The notes beneath the pieces are model-generated. The model was given only the letters and a program-made list of their open reading frames with translations. It searched no databases and was not told the DNA's origin. 64,000 nucleotides of DNA from Sordaria brevicollis. Lineage: Eukaryota; Ascomycota; Sordariomycetes; Sordariales; Sordariaceae. Made by a program: the position numbers and the translations under genes. Of this stretch, positions 36,657-48,623 are shown piece after piece (within the stretch, counting starts at the first letter, position 1; every line of letters begins with the position of its first letter). The DNA is taken from the NCBI GenBank assembly GCA_033439795.1, contig JAUTDP010000010.1, forward strand, positions 62,001-126,000, given 5' to 3'.

Positions 36657-38384
36657 TTACGCCATCAGTCTCTGCTTGCACAGTTGGAACGCAACATCCG
36701 CCGTCGCTCCGTCGAGGAAATCGTTCATCATGACGACGAGCGTGTCGAACCCACAAGTCGCCAGAACGTTATCCCTACACCACGGCAACGTCTTTGAATC
36801 ACAGATTGCCTTCGTTGCCAGAATGCAGCTCGAGGTTGTCCCTGCCTCCAGGACCGAATAGGCCACGGCCCTGGGGATGTTCGTCGCCGTCGCCTGACAC
36901 TGGATGTTGATGAAGGCTTTGCCTCTCCAGTTATTCTCGGTGAGCACCCTTGGAAAAGCGTCCACAATGCTCTGACCATCCAACGTGGCGTTTCCCTCAT
37001 CCGTATAAGTTGACAAGCTGTCCACGCTTTCCATCATGATGAGCCTCTTCTTAGCCCTCCTCAGTTCTCCGATAGTCGCGTTCCGAAGGTCGTTCTCGTT
37101 TCCAACCACAATCCGATCACCAGCCCTCTCCAGGGCTTTTGCAAGATACTCCCTCTTATCCTGATCCGACGGCTTTGCACACTCGTTCGGCACGCCATCC
37201 CATCTCAGCTGCACCACCACGATCTCTTGCTGATGTGCCAGCAAGAAAGCAACTACATCCGCCAGGAACACATTATACCCCATGCCGGGTATAGCGCCAT
37301 GTTGAAAATACAATCTGTCGGGCAACCCATCCTTTCCCTTTTGCATCGCCTGCCTCACCGCTGCATGGCAATATGCCGGTCTGAACTCGAAATACCGTGC
37401 TCCGATCCTCAACATGGCATCCAAGCTATCCTTCTGCGTCATCGCCAAACTATAGATGATGTTCGGCGCAATCAACGCAATCGCCGGTCCCGAAATCGTG
37501 TCCGCAATCTCCGCCATAATCCTGTTATCATGCACCAGCGTGCCCACCACCGCACCACCCATCTTGCCCAACACCTTGGTGCTGCTCGCCATGCTATTCA
37601 TCCCGCTATCATGAGCACTCGGCAACACCAGTCTTCTAAACCGCCGATTCTCCTGCCACGACCCCGGCGGAACCATTTCCTCCATCCACCTACTCCCCGC
37701 CGGAGAAACGGCGATGTAGCACTGATGTCTCTTGGGCAAAACGTTCTGACCAGCAGGACCGCTCTCGTAGAAACCATACGTCACCACCACCTCTCTTCTC
37801 CGTGGTTGAGTCCCCTCGGGATCAACCCACGCGAAAATCGACGGAGTCGCAGCAATGCTATCCATCGTTCCACCGGTAGCAAGACCGGTGACGGCGTTGA
37901 CATCGATCCATTGCTCCGTCACCACCCTATCTCCTGCTCCTTCTCCCCCACCCAGATTGAGGTTAACCCGGAAACTGAAACGACCCTTTTTGTCAAACAA
38001 CGAGGGGATGTTGCGGGCTTCTACTTCGATGGCTCGTGAGAAAAACTGCTTTGAACCCTTGTCGGCGGAAGACGATGAGAAAACGACGGTTTCGCCGGGG
38101 ACGGACAAGGTGATGCTGCAAGTGCCCCAGGAGGCGACGGTGGGTGAGATGTAGGCGTTTACGAAGATACCCTTTGAGGGAAGCTTTTCTTGGATTTTGA
38201 AGGACATTTTGCGGAAGATGTTTGGTTTGCTTGATGCCGAAGAGGTTCGAGATGGTGTGGCGGGGGCGGGAGTGGGAGTGGGGTTTGAGGTTGTTGGAGT
38301 CGAAGAGCTTGGGGAGGTCGCTTTAGAGGAGGAGGAAGAGGAGGAGAATGGGTTGCGGTCCTTGATGAAGGTCTTGAGTCTCAT
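36657..38384 (-). CDS. PLC-like phosphodiesterase (PI-PLC X-type TIM barrel)
   Basis: One uninterrupted exon of 575 aa. The first ~55 residues are Ser/Thr/Pro-rich (a run of eight Ser, then PTPTPAPATPS) and follow a basic start MRLKTFIKDR. A beta-rich region (~60-240) follows, containing ATPSIFAWVDPEG and TYGFYESGPAG. The C-terminal half is a PLC-like TIM barrel: LVLPSAHDSGMNSM with the first catalytic His at H258, then RIGARYFEFRPAYCH and YFQHGAIPGMGY with the second at H362. EIVVVQLRWDG follows, then FINIQCQATATNIP. No signal peptide is evident, so a cytosolic enzyme or membrane-surface role is likely. It resembles fungal and bacterial PI-PLC-like proteins rather than large calcium-dependent PLCs, having no C2 or EF-hand domain. 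Substrate unknown. Confidence 0.85.
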   Translation of the reverse strand: MRLKTFIKDRNPFSSSSSSSKATSPSSSTPTTSNPTPTPAPATPSRTSSASSKPNIFRKMSFKIQEKLPSKGIFVNAYISPTVASWGTCSITLSVPGETVVFSSSSADKGSKQFFSRAIEVEARNIPSLFDKKGRFSFRVNLNLGGGEGAGDRVVTEQWIDVNAVTGLATGGTMDSIAATPSIFAWVDPEGTQPRRREVVVTYGFYESGPAGQNVLPKRHQCYIAVSPAGSRWMEEMVPPGSWQENRRFRRLVLPSAHDSGMNSMASSTKVLGKMGGAVVGTLVHDNRIMAEIADTISGPAIALIAPNIIYSLAMTQKDSLDAMLRIGARYFEFRPAYCHAAVRQAMQKGKDGLPDRLYFQHGAIPGMGYNVFLADVVAFLLAHQQEIVVVQLRWDGVPNECAKPSDQDKREYLAKALERAGDRIVVGNENDLRNATIGELRRAKKRLIMMESVDSLSTYTDEGNATLDGQSIVDAFPRVLTENNWRGKAFINIQCQATATNIPRAVAYSVLEAGTTSSCILATKAICDSKTLPWCRDNVLATCGFDTLVVMMNDFLDGATADVAFQLCKQRLMA

Positions 38385-39191
38385 TGTGGTTAAGTTGGAG
38401 GCTCCTCTTCTACGTAGTTGCTTTGTGGCGTTGTTTGGATACGGGACGGGAATGGTGAGTTTGAGGTGATGTTCACTAACCGGTTCAATTAGCTGTCGAT
38501 TGCATAGACCAAATGTGATAGGTCAAGGTCATCAATAGGTGAGTGAAAAAGTCTTTGTCGTTGTTGAGTGATGAGTGAGGATGATGATTGTTTGTTGTTG
38601 CTTCGGTCTTGTCCAGTGGAAAAGGTATGGAAGCCTGCAATTCCAAACAAGAAATGAAATGACAGGCGACGTCCAAAGTGGGGTAAGCAAGCCAATTTAT
38701 AGTTCTAGAAACGACACTACTACTAACCTTTTCTCGTACCTGAATGTCGGCGACGTATCACATCGAGTAATGTCGTTTTCTCACTTCAATAGCTTCGGTC
38801 GATATGGCTTGTCTAGACTCTAGACCGGGAAACGGTGCTGAAACAGGGGTTGCGTGCCGCACCTCCAGGGTGATCCTGGAACTTGGTGGGAAGACGTCAC
38901 AAGCTGCACACCATCAGATTGGGCGGCCTGATCCAGCCACAGGGCGTATACAAAATTCGACGAATAATCTCGAGTTAATCTCGAAAATTTGCCGACAAAG
39001 GAGGTGACGGGTAACTGGTGACGGTTTACTTGATAATATGATTGATAGGTGTGATGGGAATCTGCGCAAAGTGTGGTGATACGAATGTGCCGTGGGCTCG
39101 GGACCAGCTGAGAGGTTGGAAAGCCAAGCAAAACCCAAGCAAAGCCCAAGGAATGTGATGGAGGAGGGTTAAGTTAGCTAAGTAACAAACC
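38385..39191. other. Intergenic region upstream of the PLC-like gene
   Basis: Normal-GC DNA holding the promoter of the PLC-like gene and ending at the TA target of the DNA transposon. Nothing else is seen. Confidence 0.5.
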
Positions 39192-39193
39192 TA

Positions 39194-39257
39194 TTCCCGA
39201 ACTCAAATACTTTAATAGTCTTGGCGTAAGGGGGTGTGTACACACCGCACACAACTA
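39194..39257 (+). repeat. Left terminal inverted repeat
   Basis: Begins TTCCCGAACTC and contains GTAAGGGGGTGTG and a perfect 14-base palindrome GGTGTGTACACACC at 39233-39246. Complement of 50985-51048. Confidence 0.9.
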
Positions 39258-39689
39258 TACTTTTTGGCCATTTGGTCGTTTTTCATTATTTACACAACTA
39301 AAATAGGTTGTTTACTATCGAAAACTGGTTATAATTATTGTAAAAAATCGATATATCGATACGGTAATATTACTTTTATTAATTTTTAGTATTTACGTTA
39401 TCTTTTATTCAATTTTCGATTATAATCGATATAATTCGTTATTTAAATATTAATTAAAAGGCGTTAATTAACGTAATATTAGTAAATAGCGAATACCTAA
39501 ATAAGGTCGTTATAACGGTTAGTATATTTGTGAGAATTGTTTGGAGGTATAAATAAAATCTAGTAGATATTAGTAAGTGTATTATATTAGTTAAAATACT
39601 ATAGAATATTAGAAAATTTTTAATATAAGCGTTTAAAATATATATAATAATATTGCCCGCTTAATAAATATTATATTAATAATATATAT

Positions 39690-40490
39690 AGAAGGTTATA
39701 GAGCTTTTTATTATAAAGCCCGATTTATATTTCGATAAGATTTATACCTTCTTAGCCGACGAATACGACGTTTACGTTTCGAAAGAGATTATACGAAAGT
39801 ATTTACAATAGGATAAATAGAAGAAAAAAAGACTTTATATAAAAATAGCGTAATAATCCCCTATATTAATTATAAATTAATTTAATAAAATATTATTATT
39901 TATTATAGAAATATTCGTTTTTTGTAACGAATCTGGTATAAATCGAAGGGATAGAGTTCATTATATTAATTGGACGCTTAAGGGTACTATTATAATAATT
40001 TCTAACCGGTTTAAAAGGGGTAGGCGGTATTACCTCCTCTCCGTTATTAATATTAACGGTATATTCGATTTATTAATATTCCGGGGTATAACGGACTTTA
40101 TTAGGTTTTAGAATTAAATAATAAAGAGGGTATTACTAAAAATAAATCCTTTTCCTAAGTATAATAGTATTTTAGTAATAGATAACGCTAGGTAGTATCT
40201 TCGAATCGAATTCTAGTAAGCGTATATTTAAAAGGGTATTTTATTATAATATTTACCGCTATACTCCCCCGAGTTTAACCCTATTAAAGTATATTTTAGT
40301 AATTTTAAGTAGTAGTTTAAACGGGTATATTGCAATGAGGGTGGTAATAATATACCGGATGTAAATTTTATAGATTTTTTGAAGAAGGTGGCGTTCGATA
40401 TAGGTATACGTATATTATAAATCCGTAATTATTATAAAAATACGAAATTAGTAATAAATAAAATCGATAATAATAAAGATTATAAATAAA
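39690..40490 (+). pseudogene. Decayed Tc1/mariner-type transposase
   Basis: The plus strand reads as a DDE transposase of the fungal Tc1/IS630 group if stops are ignored. In order: KPDLYFDKIYTFLADEYDV (helix-turn-helix region), a NRFKRGRRYYLLSVI-like block after the first catalytic Asp region, VIDNAR with the second Asp near 40180, and the third-carboxylate block SPEFNPI near 40265, in which the expected Glu codon reads Lys. Many stops arise from CAA/CAG-to-TAA/TAG and TGG-to-TAG/TGA type changes, as RIP produces. Not functional. Confidence 0.75.
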
Positions 40491-41244
40491 TATATATTAT
40501 TGAATTAATAGAGTATAGAGAGATAAATATTATAATTAGGCGGAGGTAGGAAGGAGAATAGGAGGGAGAGAGTGTATATACGTTTTATTATATTATAATA
40601 TCGAGTATTTAAAAAGGTACTAGAGTATTAGAGAATATTAAAACCAATATTAGAGCTAGAGTTAATAATTATTTATATAATAATATTAAATTGCTAGAAA
40701 CCCCCCTCTTTCGCTATAATTCGATTCGAAATATTATTAATCGTAATTATTAATATTATTAATAATAATATTATTAATTATAGAAGTAAAGATTTTGGCC
40801 ACCCTATATTCGAATATAATTGTATTAGTGCTAATAATACGCAGTAAGTGGCCAAATTGGGTATTTAGAGCGCTATATTAGTTAATTATATATTATAATA
40901 GGATTAGGGGATATATTATAGAAGTTCGTTTAAGTAATTAACGTAGCGTATTCTTTTTTAAAGAAATCCTTAATTTTATTTTTAAAAGTAGAATATAACG
41001 TAAGAAAAAACCCTAATATTATATACTATTTTACCGATTAGTCTTTTAATACTAGTAAATTATACGGCGATTACGGGTATTATAACTTCTCTCGTAATTT
41101 TATTAATACTTTGTATATTAACGTTACCTTTAATGTACGTTTAATATAATATATTCGGTAAAACGATTTGAAAAACTCTATAATAAATTCTTTTGCGGTA
41201 CGGCTAGGTAGCGTAAAAAGTAACAGTAATAATAGTATTAGTAG

Positions 41245-41539
41245 TATTACAGGCTTGGCCTAATGACTGCACGTGACTTAGTTACGTGCCTGTGCCAAGG
41301 TTGTAATTACTACTGAGATAATTATAACCTTACTCGGCTGGCCCGCCGCCGCGGTCGCACAGCGATACAGTCGCGGTCCCGGTTATATAACCACGCGCGC
41401 CCCGCGCGCGTATAATTTATACGCCGTATTTTTATAAGGGCAGCTACCCGCGTACAATTTCGCTCCCTTTCCTCTTTTCCTTCCTCGTATAATATCGTAT
41501 ATCCTATTTTACCTACCTTAATTATATTTACCCGTAATA
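41245..41539 (+). repeat. 5' LTR of the gypsy element
   Basis: Starts TATTACAGGCTTGG (probably TGTTACAGG before RIP) and ends CCCGTAATA. It contains a GC-rich core (GGCTGGCCCGCCGCCGCGGTCG ..., GCGCGCCCCGCGCGCG) with GGTTATATAACC, a likely TATA element. The first ~150 bases are nearly free of RIP changes compared with the 3' copy. Confidence 0.9.
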
Positions 41540-44500
41540 ATATATTATACCTTATTATTACGTTTATAATATATAATTTTCGATTATTTAAGCGTATTAG
41601 GATCGCTTTATTCGTAAATCGCTAAATTTAATATTCTCTCTTTTTTTTCGATAATTAGGGCAATCTCTTTCATTATAATAATTTCGACCGTTAATTATTT
41701 ACTAAAGCCGTATCCCTTTATTTAAAAAATAAAGATAATTTTCCTTTTATCCAACGGATAAAGGTAAACGCCGCGTTTTTTTCTCTCTTTTTATTTTTAA
41801 AATCGTTTCGCAAATTATAAACTTTCTCTCCGCTCGTTAATATCTAATATAAATAATAATAATAATTTTACGTACTTTTTAAAAAACGATAATAAACTCT
41901 TTACAATTTTTCGCTCTCTAAATATTAACGAACTACTTATAATAAACGATTTATTTATTTATAACGTTAATATTTATACTATTACCCTACGTAAATTTCC
42001 TATCCTCTATAGTATTAATAATTTTATCGCCGCCGTCGAAAAGGACGAAGATAAAAAAATAATCCCCGAAAATTATTTATCCAATACCGGTATTATTACT
42101 AAATACCCCGCTTTCCGTTCGATTATCGTACTTATTACCCATATTTACATTAAAATTCTATTTATCGTTAAAAATTATTATAAAAAGGTATTTACTAACC
42201 GCTATATTATTAACAACGTTCAAAATACGTTCGACGATATAAACTTTAAATATTATTAATTTATCGTTAAATATTAATCCCTTAAAGCCGATAAATTTAT
42301 TACCGATAAATATAATAATACCCTTTATAATACTATTTCGAAATTTATAATTTAATTTAATACGAATATTACGAATAAAATTACTAATACTAATATTATA
42401 TCCGGCTACTATTAAATTATTAATAACCCTCTTATTTTTATAGGAGAAGAGTTTAACGGCGCTATTATCCGCTACGAAATTTTCGCCGCTTAGCGTTTCC
42501 GTATCCAATCCCAATAAAAAGTTAATACCTTCCTCTACCTTAATAAGGGTATTAAAATTATTAAAACGGTTATACTTTTAAGCTTTAAAATCCTATTTAA
42601 TATCCGTAAAGAATTTTAAATTATTTAGAATAATAAACCCGAAGATATTTAACGTTAGAAAATTAGAAAGGAATTTATAAATTATTTAATTAAACGTTTT
42701 AAAAATATTAATTTAATTAACGACGCTAACCGCCGTTTCGAAGAATATTATATAAAGAACCGCCCCTTTACCGAATTTAAATAAGAGTTTATTAATTTCT
42801 ATAATTTGGTTAATTATAACGATATTATAAAAGTTTATTACTTTTATAATAAAATTAATAAACGTTTTCGCAACGGTTTTACTTATTATAACCCCCCGGC
42901 CACCGACGACTTTTACGCTTAATTCAATTTATACCGTACTATTACTATTAATTTCGAAAATACCGATTACTATTAGAAAATAATTAATTACGCCTTTAAT
43001 TTATTTATTATTAATACCGCCTTCGCCGTTAGCCCTAATTCCGCCCCTCGTATTAATTCCGATAACGTTCCTATTAATTAAAGTAATAATAAAATGGACT
43101 TAGACGCCGTCGATTTAACTATATTTATTTATAAAGATATCTTCGATTAGTGTATATATAAAGGCTTCTACTACTATTATAATTAAAAGGGTTATATTAA
43201 CCGTAATTATACTAATTCGATAAATTATAACGATAAAGGCCGTTAAAATAATAAAGGTAAAGGTAATAAAAAGAAGAAGAAGCGTAATTAAGGTTAGTAA
43301 ATTAAAATCCGCGCCGTTAATACTATTCTAACCGCCTTTACCGCCCCCGCTATTCCGGCCGCCGAAAATAAGGAATATTATAACGCTCCGGAAAACGAAT
43401 AACCTTTATATTTAATTGCGTATAAAGGCCTTAGCGGTTATTATAATTCCTAATTAAAAAGGATAAGGTTTTAAATTCTTTAGAATTAAAGGATTTAAAG
43501 GAAATACGGATTTAATCTTTAAATAATTCTATTACCCCAAATTTAATATTCCTTTCTTCCTATATAATAACCAATTTATATAAAAATTATTATATTATTC
43601 TTGTTAATAGTAAATATTTTATATTCGCTTTTATCGATTGTTCTTTTATAATAAAAAATAATTTTCCGCGTTTTAAATTTTAACGCCTAAAGAGGTTAAT
43701 TTTGGCTAATAATATAATTAAAGGCGTTATTTCTAAGGAGGTAAGGGTTAGGCTCTATATCGGATTTTATAATAAAGTCGTTACCTTTTTAATATATAAT
43801 ATTTCCCCTAAATACCCTATAATTTTAAATTTCCTATAAATATAATTCTATAAACCCGAAATTAATTACGACGCGTATAATATATAATTTAAATATTATT
43901 ATAATTATTACCTTATTGCAAATTTATTTAACGAATTAACTGCAATATTATATACTATTTTTAATAACGTTACGGTTACTACTATTAGGGCTTCTCCTAA
44001 ATTTATTTTAATAACGACCCCCTTTCAAAAGAATACGCCGGTTCTTAAGGCTATTTCCTTAGCCGTAATATAAGAACTAGCCCCAATAACCATACTTACG
44101 GCCATTTTTAAAATAAAGTCCGTTCTTTAAACGAAGAAACCTACTCCTTAAAAGAAGCCCGCTCCTTAAAAGAAGCCTACTCCTTAAATTAACCTTACTC
44201 CTATTTACGATTTACCCGTTCCCGAATTTTCCCAATTTCCTATTCGCTATAATACTATTCCGTTTAAAGCTTTAATTATTAATCGGGCTAGTATTAAAGT
44301 CTAAAATATTTTAAGAATAATTATTTTCTTCGTTAAAATTAAGAGCCCTATAATTTACGATTTTTATATTAAATTAAATAATTGGTATATATTAATTAAT
44401 ACGCGTCGCGAATATAATTCCCGTTTGTTTAAAACGGTAGAAAACCCGTTAGATTTAAAGGATATTAAAGAATTCAACGCCGCTATATTTAATTTCCTAT

Positions 44501-47500
44501 ACGAAAGGGATAATTTATAATTTATAATTATAATATACGTAGAGCTCGAACGCTTAGCCGCTATCTACGAATTTAACGAAATTACCCTAATCGAAGAGAT
44601 TATTAACGATATTTAAAATAGGGAGGGTAAGAAATATAAAAATATATTATTAAAAAACCTTTATAATTTTATTAAGGTTATAATGGGTAATGGCTCTAAA
44701 GATAATATTAAGGCCGCGGTTTTAATAAAATTATTAAATTTAATAGGTAATTTTAACCAAAATATTCCTATATATAAAGAAATTATCTATTAAATTATAG
44801 TAATTAAAATCGCTAAGTAAATCAACTTTAATAAAATTACGGAAGAGGATACGAAGAAGTTTTTTAAAAAGAATCGACGGCTAATATTATTAAAAGAAGA
44901 GGTTATAATTAAAGTCTTTAAACGGTATTATAAAAATATTTTAATTTTCTTACTTTAATTAGTGGAAAAGGTCCTACCTTATTGTACTTACGATTATAAA
45001 ATTAAATTATTACTAAGCGCCAAACCGCTTAACATTCGTATTCGCCCAACGTCCCTTATCGAAATTTCGGTTATTAAATAGTAGGTTAATAATAATCTTC
45101 GTAAGAATTTTATCCGCCCTTTATAATTAGCCGCGGCTACCCCCATCCTTTTAATTAAAAAACCGGGCAATAGAATCCGAATTTACGTAAATTATAAAAG
45201 TATTAATAATATTACCCTAAAGTCCTACTACCTATTCCTATTAATTAAAGAAACCTTAAATTCAATTTATAAAATAAAAATTTTTACCAAATTAAATATT
45301 ATTACTATATTTAATCGAATACGGGTTAAAGAAGGCTACGAATAATTAACCGCGTTTATTATTCGCTTCGGTTTATTTAAATCCTTAATTTATTCGTTTA
45401 ACCTTTAAAACGCGCTAAATACGTTTTAAAATTATATTAATAATATCCTATACAATATCTTCGACGTTTACGTAACCGCGTATTTTAATAATATTCTAAT
45501 TTATTCCAATAATGAAGAAGAATATAAATAGTATATTAACGAAGTTTTAGAACGAATAATTAAAATAGGATTATAAATCAATATCGATAAATACAAATTT
45601 TATATAATACATACGAAGTATCTAAGTCTAATTATTACGCCTAATAATATTAAAATAAATCCCGAAAAAGTCGCCGCCGTTATATTATAGTAGGCTCCCG
45701 ATTCTAAATATTCGCTATAACGCTTTTTAAATTTCGCTAATTTCTACCGACATTTTATAAAATACTTTTTAATTATAATAGGACTACTTTATAAATTAAT
45801 TAAGAAAATAGCACTTATAGATTAAAAATAGATAAAGTAGTATTAAAATTCTTTCGAAATATTAAAGAGAACTTTTACGAATAAATTAATTTTACGTATT
45901 TATAACTAATTTAAACTAATTATCGTAGAAACGGACACTTTAAATTAAATTTATAGAGGAATTTTATCGTAATATAATAATAATAATATTTTATAACCGG
46001 TCGCTTATTTTAATTAGAGATATTCTATTATTAAATATAATTATAATATTTATAATAAAGAATTATTAATTATTATTAAAGTATTAGAAGAATAGAAATT
46101 AGAATTTAAAGGAATATAATAACCGTTTAAAATCTTTATAGATTATTAGAATTTAAAGATATTTATAACGAATAAATAATTAACGCCCCATTATATAAAG
46201 TAATTTTAATTTTTATTTTATTTCAATTTTATAATTAAATACCAACCGGATTCCCTCTAAATTCGCCCCGACGCTCTTAATTATAAATTAGAAAATATCT
46301 TTAAGAACGTAAATAACGAGCGGTTATTAGTACGTAATAAGGTCCTATTGGATAAAAACCTCTTCGTTAACAACGCTTTTATTTTAAAGCCGGAGGACGA
46401 ACCGGACGTAGGAAACCTTATCGGTTATAAGTATAAAATTCTAAAAAAAATAAAGTTAGAGGAATTAATAGGAATTGAATATTTATACGAATTAAATATT
46501 CTAAACGAGAAATTAATAAACAATTTAATAATAAAATCTTATAAAAAGTCTACCTTCTTATAAAACGTTTTAACCTACTTATCGGACCTTAATTATTACA
46601 TATAATTAAAGGAAGTACGTAAACAAATAGTAAAAACTTCGTTCGCGGAATACTACGCTATTTAAAGACGTACTTATTTTAAGAATATTATTATTATAAA
46701 TTTTAACGATTTTACTCTTTATTTATAATTCCTTCGATATATTTACAATTCGCTATTAGTAGGGCATTTAAATAGAGAAAAGATCTTCTATTTATTATTA
46801 TAATTTTACTTCTAATTAAAGATATATTAATCCATTAAAACGTATTATAAAGCGTATTTTTAATACGTAAAGATAAAGCCCTTACGATACTCCTTTTATA
46901 ATTTATTAAAATTATTAACCGTTCTTTTCGTATTATAAAAGGATATTTCTATTAATTATATTACCCCGTTAATACCCTATTTTCGGAAAGGATAAGAATT
47001 TAAATATATTGCGGTAATTATTAATCGGTTAATTAAAATACGTTATTTTATTCTTTATAAAATTTTAACGGCGGAGGAATTAGTAGAATATTTTATTAAT
47101 AAAATTTATAACCTTTATAATATATTCGATACTATTATTTCCGACCGTAATATATAATTTATTTTAATATTCTAAAGGATTTTATCTTTAAAATTAAAAG
47201 TGAATTTAAAGCCTTCGTCCATTTTCTACTTATTTACTAATAATTAGACCGAATATATTAACGCCGAAATAAAACGTTATTTAAAGATTTATATTAATTA
47301 AATTTAAAATAATTAGGTTAATTAGTTATTAATTACGGAATTTATAAGAAATAATACCGCTTTTAAAATTATAGGAGTATTTTCCTTCTTTATTAATTAT
47401 AGTTTTAACCTACGTATAAATATCGAATTAACTACCCTTTACCCTCCCGAATTATTAAAGGCTTAAAAGGCCAAATTCTTTAAAGTTTATAAAATAATAG

Positions 47501-48328
47501 AACGGTTTAAAATTATTTTCGATTTCGTAATAATTAAAGTAAAGTAAATATAATAACGTTATAAGGATAACGCTAATATTAAGAGGTCGGACGCCCCAAT
47601 TTATAAGCCGGGCGATATAATCCTCTTCGATATTTAGAATTTCGAAACCGGTCGCCCGTATACTAAATTTACTCCGCTTTTCGAAAATCCTTTCCCGATT
47701 ATTAAAATTAATATTTATTCCATTATTTTTAAATTACTAATTAATATAAAATACAGACGGATTTTTAATGTAAATAAAATAAAATTTTAATTACCGACGG
47801 GGTTATTAGGCTAAATATAATAGTAATAAAATATCTACGTTAATATAAGGAAGATTATACGCCGAATAAATAATAACGAAAATTCTTTCGAATAAAATTT
47901 CGTAGAAATCGATAAATATAAAAAGGAAAAGAGTTATTAAATATATTATATCGTTTAAACTCCCCCTTATAAATTTAATTAATAACTGCGTATTAATATA
48001 ATAATATATTTAGAAAAAATTAAAGAATTTTATAAAAAGCATCCCAACGCCCTAATACCATTAGACTAGGCTAAGGCCGAAAGGAAGAAGTTTAGAAAGG
48101 AAGTACAGAAATTAAAAGAATTAAAAATACCGTTAAAAAAGGGGGATTCGCCGGCGGAGAATATAAAAACTCCGGCCGAAGAATAAAAAGAAGTAAAGAG
48201 GAGGTCGCTATAATTAAAGATTACCGCGGTTATAAAAACTTTTCGAAATATAATAATATATTTAATAAAAATTTTTATTATTTTATATAATAATAATTAA
48301 CTATACGGCTTCTTTTAATTAGGGGTAA

Positions 48329-48623
48329 TATTATAGGTTTGGCCTAATAATTATACATAACTTAATTACGTATTTGTACTAAGGTTATAATTATTATTAA
48401 AATAATTATAACTTTATTCGGCTAGCCCGCCGCCGCGGTCGTATAGCGATATAGTCGCAGTCCCAGTTATATAACTACGCGCGCCCCGCGCGCGCATAGT
48501 CTATACGCCGTGCCTTTATAAGGGTAGCTACCCGCGTATAGCTTCGCTCCCTTTCCTCTTTTCCTTCCTCGTATAATATCGCATATCCTATTCTACCTAC
48601 CTTAGTCGTGTTTACCCGTGATA
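48329..48623 (+). repeat. 3' LTR of the gypsy element
   Basis: Same length as the 5' copy. Its first ~120 bases carry many C-to-T and G-to-A changes (GGTTTGGCCTAATAATTATAC), whereas its last ~100 bases (TAGTCGTGTTTACCCGTGATA) look less mutated than the matching part of the 5' copy. Confidence 0.9.

Larger units (their letters stand above)
41245..48623 (+). mobile_element. Full-length Ty3/gypsy LTR retrotransposon, inactivated by RIP, nested in the TIR element
   Basis: 7,379 bases between two 295-base LTRs, flanked by the 5-base duplication AGTAG (41240-41244, 48624-48628). The plus strand carries, with many stops, a gag with a zinc-knuckle pattern at 43150-43220 in which Cys codons read as Tyr, followed by a protease region. 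The reverse transcriptase has the catalytic YLDDILIYS motif mutated to YFNNILIYS (45479-45505). RNase H and integrase regions follow to about 47700. Reverse transcriptase before integrase is the Ty3/gypsy order. The largest residual open frame inside (46348-46563) is only 71 codons. Similar gypsy elements (Tgl-type) are known from Neurospora heterochromatin; the exact family is not assigned. Confidence 0.88.

Noticed and set aside
40795..40866. GGCCAAATTGGG near the end of the transposase region as the right end of a short mariner element
   Set aside because: It matches the left interior (GGCCATTTGG at ~39267) over only about 7 bases, far weaker than the 64-bp TIR pair at 39194 and 51048.
42158..46563. 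Residual open frames of 71-118 codons inside the gypsy element
   Set aside because: They are remnants left by AT-biased RIP mutation; composition is dominated by Ile, Asn, Lys and Tyr, and the 118-codon one is antisense to the element.
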